Below, piece by piece: positions 9,017-16,046 of a DNA stretch of 64,000 nt. Location of the stretch: NCBI RefSeq assembly GCF_030816725.1, contig NZ_JAUSYG010000001.1:620001-684000 (forward strand). Direction: 5' to 3'. The notes under the pieces are model-generated. The model did not search any database. It worked only from the letters and a program-made list of their open reading frames with translations, and was not told the DNA's origin. Numbering within the stretch: position 1 is the stretch's first letter; every line of letters begins with the position of its first letter. This stretch comes from Pseudarthrobacter defluvii. GTDB taxonomy: Bacteria; Actinomycetota; Actinomycetes; Actinomycetales; Micrococcaceae. The translations under genes were made by a program, and so were the position numbers.

Positions 9017-9079
9017 GCGCCGTCGAGTGCTCCCCACTGGTTCCCTAACCTCGCACGCTCGGCCAGTGAACCCGCCCAT

Positions 9080-9127
9080 TGCTGAGTACCTGTCGTTTTG
9101 GCGCTTCAGAACGGCAGGTACTCAGCA
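9080..9127. repeat. intergenic palindrome (GCTGAGTACCTG type)
   Basis: GCTGAGTACCTGTCGTTTTG (9081-9100) is the inverted repeat of 9107-9126, 18 of 20 positions pairing, with a six-base loop. It lies between dinB and the bidirectional terminator. Its long arms and lack of a T tail set it apart from a terminator and suggest a REP-like dispersed element. No second copy was seen in this window. Confidence 0.7.
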
Positions 9128-9146
9128 GTCGATGGTGGGGACAGCG

Positions 9147-9181
9147 AAACGGCGGCAGATCCAGGGGATCCGCCGCCGTTT
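9147..9181. terminator. bidirectional terminator between dinB and csbD
   Basis: AAACGGCGGCAGATCC (9147-9162) pairs with GGATCCGCCGCCGTTT (9166-9181), 15 of 16 positions, followed by TTGGG on the plus strand and preceded by A residues, so it can act for both convergent genes. Confidence 0.75.
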
Positions 9182-9226
9182 TGGGCTGGTCCAGCACGCC
9201 GTTCGCTGCGGCCGCACCAGCAAGGA

Positions 9227-9403
9227 CTAGTTGCGCTTGAACTCGTCCTTGACGCTTTCGCCCACCTTCTTGGCGTCTGCCTTGACCTGGTCGGCCTGGC
9301 CTTCTGCCTTGAGGCGGTCGTTGTCGGTCGCGTTGCCTGCAGCTTCCTTGGCCTTGCCGCCAAGGTCCTCTGCCGCGTTACTGATCTTGTCTCCGAGGCC
9401 CAT
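9227..9403 (-). CDS. CsbD family stress protein
   Basis: A 58-residue hydrophilic protein: MGLGDKISNAAEDLGGKAKE, then GNATDNDRLKAEGQADQVKA, the CsbD-like domain. CsbD proteins accumulate under general stress in Gram-positive and other bacteria; their biochemical role is not known. A strong AGGAGG lies seven bases before the ATG at 9403. The upstream DNA holds a TAAGCAAAGCTTG-like motif shared with other stress-type genes in this window. Confidence 0.92.
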   Translation of the reverse strand: MGLGDKISNAAEDLGGKAKEAAGNATDNDRLKAEGQADQVKADAKKVGESVKDEFKRN

Positions 9404-9450
9404 GGTTCCGGCCTCCTTTCGTTTCAGTCGATCAACCGCGCCCTTTCACG

Positions 9451-9473
9451 ATAAGCAAAGCTTGCTTGCTATT
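9451..9473 (-). promoter_or_regulatory. AATAGCAAGC..GCTT motif upstream of csbD
   Basis: On the minus strand AATAGCAAGCAAGC is followed by TTTGCTTAT. It resembles TAAGCATGCTT-type motifs found before htrA (24039), the DUF2945 gene (32998), ackA (29688), the 87-residue protein gene (49001) and the gene at 60641. It begins about 48 bases before the csbD start. A shared promoter or operator is possible but unproven. Confidence 0.35.
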
Positions 9474-9531
9474 TCAAGTCCCCCGCCGCTGATGCTGCCC
9501 CCTGTCGTGCCCCGCGGTTAGGCTCAGGCTC

Positions 9532-10206
9532 ATGGATAAAACACATGGCAAAGCGGGTGCCAAGGTGGCGCCGCCCCGGCTCTCCGCGGTGGAGCTGCAG
9601 GATCTTGAGGACCTGCCGGACCCCGTGTTCCGCCGCGGGGACCGGTATGAGAATGTGCAGTTCAGCCGTGCTGCCGTGGACGGCCTCGACCTGGGAGGTG
9701 CCGTATTCACTGAGTGCCGGTTCGACGCTTCGTCTTTCCATGAGGCCCAGCTCCGCGGCGCATCGTTCCGCGACTGCATTCTGGCGGAGGCCTACGCGCC
9801 GGTCTTCCTGGGTGCCCGCAGCGCTTGGCGCGAGGTGGAGTTCCGGAATCCGCGCCTGGGTTCGGCCGAACTGTACGAAACGGGCTGGCAGTCCGTCCGG
9901 ATCGAAGGCGGCAAGGTGGACTTCCTCAACCTGCGCGGCGCCAAGCTCAGTGACGTGCTGATCAGTGGCTGCATCATCAATGAGCTGGACCTCGGCGCTG
10001 CCAGCGCAACCAGGGTGAAGCTGGAGGACTGCACGGTGGGATCGCTGGACCTGACCGGGGCCAAGCTGAAGGATTTTGACGTGCGGAGCACCGAATTCCG
10101 GAAGATCAGCGGGCTCGGCAACTTGTCCGGCCTGGTGATCGACGAGCATCAGCTCAGCCTCCTGGCGCCGCTGATCGCGGCGCACCTGGGGGTGAAGGTG
10201 CTGTAA
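9532..10206 (+). CDS. pentapeptide-repeat protein
   Basis: A 224-residue protein whose middle (about residues 40-200) follows the A(D/N)LXX pentapeptide pattern, for example AVDGLDLGGAVFTECRFD, LRGASFRDC, LRGAKLSDVLISGC and LTGAKLKDFDVRS. Such proteins fold as a right-handed quadrilateral beta helix. Some (Qnr, MfpA) protect DNA gyrase from quinolones, but this one lacks the MfpA dimerisation tail I would expect and the assignment to gyrase protection is only a possibility. Single gene. Confidence 0.88.
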   Translation: MDKTHGKAGAKVAPPRLSAVELQDLEDLPDPVFRRGDRYENVQFSRAAVDGLDLGGAVFTECRFDASSFHEAQLRGASFRDCILAEAYAPVFLGARSAWREVEFRNPRLGSAELYETGWQSVRIEGGKVDFLNLRGAKLSDVLISGCIINELDLGAASATRVKLEDCTVGSLDLTGAKLKDFDVRSTEFRKISGLGNLSGLVIDEHQLSLLAPLIAAHLGVKVL

Positions 10207-10239
10207 CCGGATGCGCGCCGTGGGCCCGCCGTGTACCAT

Positions 10240-10261
10240 TTACAGAACGAACGGTCGGTAA
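10240..10261. promoter_or_regulatory. candidate paa TetR operator A
   Basis: A 22-bp imperfect palindrome beginning TTACAGAACGA and ending ACGGTCGGTAA. It is closely related to three other sites in the window (19693, 24768, 26695) that all lie before phenylacetate genes or the TetR gene. It ends 63 bases before the thiolase start. Confidence 0.7.
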
Positions 10262-10324
10262 GTGGCATGGTCTGCTGCGCCGCCCGCCGATGACAGAGCT
10301 GTTTATCGCGTGAAGGGTGTTTCC

Positions 10325-11551
10325 ATGGCTGCAACCGCAGGTCCGCAGGCTTTCCTTGTTGGCGGAGTCCGAACGCCCGTGGGGCGGTACGGGGGAGCCT
10401 TGTCCTCCGTGCGGCCGGACGATCTTGCGGCCCTGGTGCTCCGCGAAGCGGTGCACGGCGCCGGCCTGGATCCGGAAAGCATCGAGGAAGTGATCCTGGG
10501 CAACGCGAACGGCGCCGGCGAGGAGAACCGCAACGTGGCCCGGATGGCCACCCTGCTGGCAGGGCTGCCGCTCCACATTCCCGGAATCACCGTCAATCGG
10601 CTCTGCGCCTCGGGCCTCAGCGCCATCATCCAGGCCAGCCACATGATCAAGGCCGGCGCTGCGGACATCGTCATCGCCGGTGGGGTGGAATCCATGAGCC
10701 GCGCGCCCTGGGTCCAGGAAAAACCCACCGCCGCGTTCGCCAAGCCCGGCCAGATCTTCGACACTTCCATCGGCTGGCGCTTTACCAACCCCCACTTCCA
10801 GCACGGTGGCCTGGCCCGGGACGGGAAGATGACCTACTCCATGCCCGAAACGGCGGAGGAAGTGGCCCGGGTGGACAACATCTCCCGGGAAGACGCCGAC
10901 GCTTTCGCCGTCCGTTCCCACCAGCTGGCCCTGGACGCCATCGAAGCCGGCCGCTTCAAGGATGAGATCGTGCCGGTCACGGTGAAGACCCGCAAATCCG
11001 AAACCGTGGTGGATACCGACGAAGGCCCCCGCCCGGGCACCAGTTTGGACGTGCTCGCGAAACTCAAGCCGGTGGCACACGGCGGATCCGTGGTGACCGC
11101 CGGCAACTCGTCGTCCCTCAATGACGGCGCCTCAGCCATCATCGTCGCCTCGGAAGCGGCCATCGGGCGCCTGGGCCTGACCCCCCGCGCCCGCATCATC
11201 GACGGCGCCTCTGCCGGCTGTGAACCGGAGATCATGGGCATCGGCCCGGTCCCTGCCACCCAGAAAGTACTGAAGCGGAGCGGCCTCAGCGTCGGTGACC
11301 TGTCCGCCGTCGAGCTTAACGAAGCCTTTGCCACCCAGTCCCTGGCCTGCATCCGCCGCCTGGGCCTGGAACCGGAGATCGTGAACCGCGACGGCGGCGC
11401 CATCGCCCTGGGGCACCCCCTTGGTTCCAGCGGCTCACGCATTGCCATCACCCTGCTGGGCCGGATGGAACGTGAAGACGCGAAGATCGGCCTCGCCACC
11501 ATGTGCGTGGGCGTCGGCCAGGGTACGGCGATGCTGCTGGAGAAGGTCTAA
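10325..11551 (+). CDS. acetyl-CoA acyltransferase (thiolase), PaaJ-like
   Basis: A 408-residue thiolase. Acylated Cys94 lies in NRLCASGLSA; GGAIALGHPLGSSGSRI holds the catalytic His and CVGVGQG the second Cys. In phenylacetate degradation the matching step cleaves 3-oxoadipyl-CoA to succinyl-CoA and acetyl-CoA; a general acetoacetyl-CoA thiolase is the alternative. I chose ATG 10325 because AAGGG lies eight bases upstream. Its TAA overlaps the ATG of the next gene by one base (TAATG), showing translational coupling in a thiolase, hydratase, dehydrogenase operon. A candidate TetR operator lies just upstream. Confidence 0.9.
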   Translation: MAATAGPQAFLVGGVRTPVGRYGGALSSVRPDDLAALVLREAVHGAGLDPESIEEVILGNANGAGEENRNVARMATLLAGLPLHIPGITVNRLCASGLSAIIQASHMIKAGAADIVIAGGVESMSRAPWVQEKPTAAFAKPGQIFDTSIGWRFTNPHFQHGGLARDGKMTYSMPETAEEVARVDNISREDADAFAVRSHQLALDAIEAGRFKDEIVPVTVKTRKSETVVDTDEGPRPGTSLDVLAKLKPVAHGGSVVTAGNSSSLNDGASAIIVASEAAIGRLGLTPRARIIDGASAGCEPEIMGIGPVPATQKVLKRSGLSVGDLSAVELNEAFATQSLACIRRLGLEPEIVNRDGGAIALGHPLGSSGSRIAITLLGRMEREDAKIGLATMCVGVGQGTAMLLEKV

Positions 11552-12348
11552 TGGCCGCCCCGGTGAACCTGGCCGAGGAGAAATTCTCAGCCCTCCTGGT
11601 GGAGGAGCGGGAGGACCGGGTGGTGGTGCTGCTCAACCGGCCGGAGGTGAAAAACGCGATCGACCAGCAGATGGTGGACGAACTCCACACCGTCTGCGCG
11701 GCGCTGGAACAGAACCCCAAGGTGCTGATCATCGCCGGCACGCAGGGAGTCTTCGCCTCCGGAGCCGACATCGCCCAGCTGCGCGAACGCCGCCGGGATG
11801 ATGCCCTGCAGGGGATCAACTCCACCATCTTTGTCCGGATCGCCAAACTGCCCATGCCGGTCATCGCCGCGCTGGACGGCTACTGCCTGGGTGGCGGCGC
11901 GGAACTCGCCTACGCAGCGGACTTTCGCATCGGCACCCCCAACGTGCGGATCGGCAACCCCGAAACGGGCCTGGGTATCCTGGCCGCGGCCGGTGCCAGC
12001 TGGCGGCTGAAGGAGCTCGTGGGTGAACCGCTGGCCAAGCAGATCCTGCTGGCCGGGCAGGTCCTGGGTGCAGGTGAGGCGAAAGCCATCAACCTCATCA
12101 CCGAAATCCACGATCCCGCCGACCTTTTGGACGCCGCCCACAGCCTGGCCAACAGGATCGGCCGCCAGGACCCGCTGGCCGTCCGCATCACCAAGTCCGT
12201 GTTCCATGCGCCCGCGGAATCCCATCCGCTCATTGACCAGCTGGCCCAGGGGATCCTCTTTGAGTCCCAGGCCAAGTTCGACCGCATGCAGGCGTTCCTG
12301 GACCGCAACGCCGCCAAGAAGGCCAACAATCCTGCCGACGGAAAGTAG
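11551..12348 (+). CDS. enoyl-CoA hydratase/isomerase, PaaF-like
   Basis: A 265-residue crotonase-fold protein. FASGADIAQL and GGGAELAYAADFRI form the oxyanion hole and carry the first catalytic Glu; NPETGLGIL carries the second. It should hydrate a 2,3-enoyl-CoA (2,3-dehydroadipyl-CoA if in the phenylacetate route). The start ATG overlaps the thiolase stop and the end is three bases before the dehydrogenase gene. The GGAG box for it lies inside the thiolase end (CTGGAGAAGG). Confidence 0.9.
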   Translation: MAAPVNLAEEKFSALLVEEREDRVVVLLNRPEVKNAIDQQMVDELHTVCAALEQNPKVLIIAGTQGVFASGADIAQLRERRRDDALQGINSTIFVRIAKLPMPVIAALDGYCLGGGAELAYAADFRIGTPNVRIGNPETGLGILAAAGASWRLKELVGEPLAKQILLAGQVLGAGEAKAINLITEIHDPADLLDAAHSLANRIGRQDPLAVRITKSVFHAPAESHPLIDQLAQGILFESQAKFDRMQAFLDRNAAKKANNPADGK

Positions 12349-12351
12349 ACC

Positions 12352-13224
12352 ATGAGTGATTCATCAGTGAACCCCAACCTGCCCACCCTCGTCGGAGTCC
12401 TGGGCGGCGGCCGCATGGGGGCAGGAATTGCCCACGCCTTCCTGATCAAGGGCGCCGACGTCCTGGTGGTGGAGCGCGACGACGTCTCCGCCGAGGCTGC
12501 GCGGGAACGCGTGGAATCGGCGGCGCTGAAGAGCATTGAGCGTGGGGCCGTGGATGCCAACTTCGAGGAACTGGCGGTCCGGTTGACGGTAAGCACCGAC
12601 TACGACGCCTTCGCGGGCCGCCAGCTGGTGGTGGAAGCGGTCCCCGAAGACTGGGACCTCAAGGTGACGGCGCTGCGGGGCATCGAAGAGCGGCTGGCGG
12701 AGGACGGGTTCATCGCGTCCAACACCTCCTCGCTGTCAGTCAACGGCCTGGCCCGTGAGCTGAAACGGCCGGAAAACTTCCTGGGCCTGCACTTCTTCAA
12801 CCCCGTTCCCGCATCCACACTCATCGAGGTGGTGCTGGGGGAGCGGACGTCTCCCGAACTTGCTGCCGCGGCCAAAACGTGGGTGGAGGCACTCGGCAAG
12901 ACCGCCGTCGTCGTCAACGATGCCCCTGGCTTCGCGTCCTCACGCCTGGGCGTGGCCATCGCGCTGGAGGCCATGCGGATGGTGGAGGAGGGCGTCGCCT
13001 CGGCCGAGGACATCGACAACGCCATGGTGCTGGGCTACAAACATCCCACCGGGCCGCTCAAGACCACCGATATCGTGGGCCTTGACGTCCGCCTGGGCAT
13101 TGCCGAATACCTGCAGTCCGCCCTCGGCGACCGGTTTGCGCCCCCGCAGATCCTCAAGGACAAGGTGGCCCGCGGCGAGCTGGGACGCAAAACCGGCAAG
13201 GGCTTTTTTGACTGGCCCAGCTAG
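12352..13224 (+). CDS. 3-hydroxyacyl-CoA dehydrogenase, PaaH-like
   Basis: A 290-residue NAD-dependent enzyme. The Rossmann motif is VLGGGRMGAGIAHAF (about residues 17-31); NTSSLSVNGLA and GLHFFNPVP (catalytic His) are conserved in the family, and HPTGPLKTTDIVGLDV is the C-terminal domain signature ending GRKTGKGFFDW. It oxidises a 3-hydroxyacyl-CoA, most likely 3-hydroxyadipyl-CoA given its neighbours. Third gene of the operon. Confidence 0.92.
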   Translation: MSDSSVNPNLPTLVGVLGGGRMGAGIAHAFLIKGADVLVVERDDVSAEAARERVESAALKSIERGAVDANFEELAVRLTVSTDYDAFAGRQLVVEAVPEDWDLKVTALRGIEERLAEDGFIASNTSSLSVNGLARELKRPENFLGLHFFNPVPASTLIEVVLGERTSPELAAAAKTWVEALGKTAVVVNDAPGFASSRLGVAIALEAMRMVEEGVASAEDIDNAMVLGYKHPTGPLKTTDIVGLDVRLGIAEYLQSALGDRFAPPQILKDKVARGELGRKTGKGFFDWPS

Positions 13225-13245
13225 GCCGGCCGGCCGGTACAGCGG

Positions 13246-13479
13246 CTAGTCGAAGAAGCCCACGATGTAGCCGATGAAGTACAGGAGGCACAGCAGGACC
13301 ACCACGGCGATGATGCCGATCCACAGGAACTGCGTGCCCTTCCTGGTGCCATGCTCCTCATGGCCCTGCGTCATGCTGGTCGAAGCTTCCCCCGGCGGTG
13401 TTTCCCCCGGCGGAACCCCGCCCCCGGGCTCCAAGCCGGTCAGCTTGTCCTCTTCCGGATCCGGATTCTGGCCTGACAT
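13246..13479 (-). CDS. DUF6480-like small membrane protein
   Basis: A 77-residue protein: an acidic, Pro/Gly-rich N-terminal half (DPDPEEDKL-like, then GGGVPPGETPPGEAST) and one TM segment (about residues 52-74, IGIIAVVVLLCLLYFIGYIV). This layout matches the actinobacterial DUF6480 family of unknown function. Convergent with the dehydrogenase gene. Confidence 0.75.
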   Translation of the reverse strand: MSGQNPDPEEDKLTGLEPGGGVPPGETPPGEASTSMTQGHEEHGTRKGTQFLWIGIIAVVVLLCLLYFIGYIVGFFD

Positions 13480-13552
13480 GTGACTCCCTCGCTCGACGTC
13501 GTGGTCCTTTCCCCAGCGTAACCCGCCCTGTGGATGGGCCTAGGCTGGGGCA

Positions 13553-14209
13553 GTGACTTTCCTTAAGCCCCTTACCCTCACAGGCCGCACCGTAATCCTT
13601 GAGCCGCTGGCCCGGGAGCACCACGACGGTTTGGTGGAAGCCGCGGGGGACGGCCAATTGTGGAAGCTCTGGTACACGTCGGTGCCCGCGCCGGGAGAGA
13701 TGGCGGCGGAGATCCGGCGCCGGCTCGCATTGCAGGAGCAGGGGTCCATGCTGCCGTTCACCACCAGGCTGCTGGGCGGCAACGGCGCGCCGGGCCGCAT
13801 CATCGGGATGACCACCTACATGAACATCGACGCCGCCACTCCGCGTGTGGAGATCGGCTCCACCTGGAACGCGGCGTCGGTGCAGGGGACCGGCACCAAC
13901 CCGGACTCCAAGCTCCTGCTGCTGCGCCACGCCTTCGAAAGCATCGGCTGCCCGGCCGTCGAGTTCCGTACGCACTGGCTCAACCACCAGTCGCGGGAGG
14001 CGATTGCCCGGCTTGGCGCCAAGCAGGACGGTGTGCTCCGGAGCCACTCGAGGACCAGCGACGGACACCTGCGGGACACGGTGGTGTTCTCCATCCTGGA
14101 ACACGAGTGGCCGGCCGTCCGCGCCGGGCTTGAGTACCGCCTGGACCGGCGCGGACGGGACCGCGGTCAGGAGCAGAGAACTAGCGGACGGACGGTTGCG
14201 CGGAACTGA
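13553..14209 (+). CDS. GNAT family N-acetyltransferase
   Basis: A 218-residue protein of the RimJ/RimL type with a GTG start. VILEPLAREHHDGL opens the domain; RVEIGSTWNAASVQGTGTN corresponds to the acetyl-CoA binding region and VEFRTHWLNHQSREAIARLGA to the usual NxxS-A-I-RLG segment. The acceptor is unknown; many close relatives act on protein N-termini or small amines. Its last 29 bases overlap the 3' end of the SGNH hydrolase gene on the other strand. Confidence 0.87.
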   Translation: MTFLKPLTLTGRTVILEPLAREHHDGLVEAAGDGQLWKLWYTSVPAPGEMAAEIRRRLALQEQGSMLPFTTRLLGGNGAPGRIIGMTTYMNIDAATPRVEIGSTWNAASVQGTGTNPDSKLLLLRHAFESIGCPAVEFRTHWLNHQSREAIARLGAKQDGVLRSHSRTSDGHLRDTVVFSILEHEWPAVRAGLEYRLDRRGRDRGQEQRTSGRTVARN

Positions 14210-15096
14210 TGGATCCCATCACTGCTGACGCGTAGGCCCGGTGCCCGGCCGCGTTGGGGTGGAAGTTGTAGTCTGCGGCGAAGTTGTTTGGATCCAGTTG
14301 CAGCCACGGATCAAGTGAGTTTGCCGCGTGCCCGGCGAACCGCGAGACGACATCGACGTAGCGGGCGTTGGTCCCGTACAGGCCGTTGGCTGTGGCTACC
14401 GCACCGGAAATGGTGGCATTGACCGCCAGCGTGGCCCCGTTGATCAGTACCTGGTTCGCCACAGGAATGGGAGCGAAGCTGCTCGAAGGATCAAAGAGCA
14501 TCGGGTAACCCAGCACCACGATCCTCGCGTTTGGCGCGGCCTGATGAATTGCGGAGTAGGTCTGCACCAGGCCCGCGGTCAGGGAAGCCAGTGCTGCAGG
14601 CGACGTGGCTTGTGCGACTGCGGCCTGGCATGCCGTCTCGCCGTAAAGGGCGCACACACCCAAAACCCCGGAGAAGCCCAGGTCGTTTGCTCCCGCCGTG
14701 ATGGAGACGAGTTCAGTATCAGGGCCGAGCTTGCCTTCGCCCACAAGACCCAGGAGTTGCTCCCGGACTGTCGGGGTATGGATCACAGAGTCGTAGGTGG
14801 GGCTGGCCGTTGACAGGACAGCGCCGTGGCAGGCGGCATTGCCCACGAGGTCAACGCGCCCGGTCTTTGCAACGAGATCCACATAGCCCGGGTGGCTCTC
14901 CCAGCAGCTCAAACCGGCAGGGCGCTCCTCTGCCCCCGCGCCTGTTCCCGCAGTGTATGAGTCGCCGAGTGCCACAAAATCAATGTTCGGTGCTGGCGCC
15001 GCTTCTGCTGGGACCCGTGGCCATGCCCAACGTTATTGCCAGGCTCGCGAAGCCGGCCGCAAGGGCCGAGTACCGCCGTCGTGCTGAAATTTTCAT
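14181..15096 (-). pseudogene. SGNH/GDSL hydrolase, frameshifted after the signal peptide
   Basis: The mature domain (14181 to about 15008) is a secreted SGNH lipase/esterase: LGDSYTAG (block I Ser), ITAGANDLGF (block III Asn) and DYNFHPNAAGH (block V Asp/His). A signal peptide MKISARRRYSALAAGFASLA starts at ATG 15096 with GGGGA upstream, but lies in another frame and stops at 14980. Removing one base from the CCC or GGG run near 15010-15016 joins them as ...MATGPAEAAPAPNIDFVALGDS, with a clean signal-peptidase site. Either a true frameshift or a sequencing error. In the mature frame the only start before the catalytic Ser is GTG 14975, which would have no export signal. Confidence 0.82.
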
Positions 15097-15256
15097 CTTT
15101 CGTCCCCTGAAATATTGTGCTGCCCCTCTGAGCGAGGGCAGCCGGGGCAACGCTATACGGCGGACTGTCGATGCGCCTTGGGTCAGGCAGCCCTACTTTC
15201 GGCGACGGTTTTCGGGTAGGTGACAAGCTGTTCAGGGTCTGTGGTTAGCTAGCCGC

Positions 15257-15988
15257 ATGACCAAACGCGGCATGGCCATGGACTGGGACGGTGCTGTCAA
15301 CGCGTGGCACGTTTCCGGCGGCATCTATCGCATGGGTCGGCGCGAATGGCTGACGGAAGCAGGCTGGAAGCAGGCGTTCGACGACGGCGTCCGCACCGTG
15401 GTGGATCTTCGTAACGCCGGTGAGGGACGGCGCCGGGACAGGGACCCGGTGGTGCCTGCCGCTGCCTGGGCCGGCATCGACGTGGTGCAGGCGCCCACCG
15501 AAGAACCGGGTCACCCGCGCTTCACTGCAGTGACCGGCCCTTACCTGAACGATCCCGCCCACTACGCCGAGAACGCCAGGCTCTTCCCGGAGAAACTGGT
15601 AGGCGTCTTCAGAGCTATTGCCGGAGCTGCACCAAAGGGGGACGTCCTGCTGCACTGCGCCGCGGGCCGCGACCGCAGCGGACTGGTAGCCGCGATGGTC
15701 CAGGACCTTGCAGGCGACTCCGATGAAGCAATTGCCGAGGGGTACCGCCGGGCTGCCCGGGGAATCAACGAGCGGTACCGTACCCATGGCCCGCCGCACA
15801 GCCGTGAACGATACCTGGACGAGGCGGAGCTCGCGCCCTTGCTGGAGCAGCGCGGGCTCGCGGTGGTCGCGTTCGTCCGCGGCCTGGACACGCGCGGCTA
15901 CCTTCTGGCGCATGGGTTGCGGGACGCGGAACTGGATGCTGTCCTGGCCCTCTCCGGAACGGGTGCGCATAGACTGGGACCAGTGTGA
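15257..15988 (+). CDS. tyrosine/serine phosphatase (PTP superfamily)
   Basis: A 243-residue protein with the phosphatase signature HCAAGRDRSG (Cys134 nucleophile, Arg140). IYRMGRREWLTEAGW and TVVDLRNAGE match the Y_phosphatase3 family (MptpB-like), which acts on phosphotyrosine, phosphoserine and phosphoinositides. The start is ATG 15257; ATG 15272 and 15278 are alternatives. No partner kinase is near. The last codons are 58 bases before the protease gene. Confidence 0.88.
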   Translation: MTKRGMAMDWDGAVNAWHVSGGIYRMGRREWLTEAGWKQAFDDGVRTVVDLRNAGEGRRRDRDPVVPAAAWAGIDVVQAPTEEPGHPRFTAVTGPYLNDPAHYAENARLFPEKLVGVFRAIAGAAPKGDVLLHCAAGRDRSGLVAAMVQDLAGDSDEAIAEGYRRAARGINERYRTHGPPHSRERYLDEAELAPLLEQRGLAVVAFVRGLDTRGYLLAHGLRDAELDAVLALSGTGAHRLGPV

Positions 15989-16046
15989 CGCATGTGACGT
16001 GAGGGAATTGGGGCCTCCGTCACCTCGAGTGGCGGAGAGACGGACA

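Noticed and set aside
7841..9079. 412-codon open frame opposite dinB
   Set aside because: Shadow of the polymerase gene, which has all catalytic residues.
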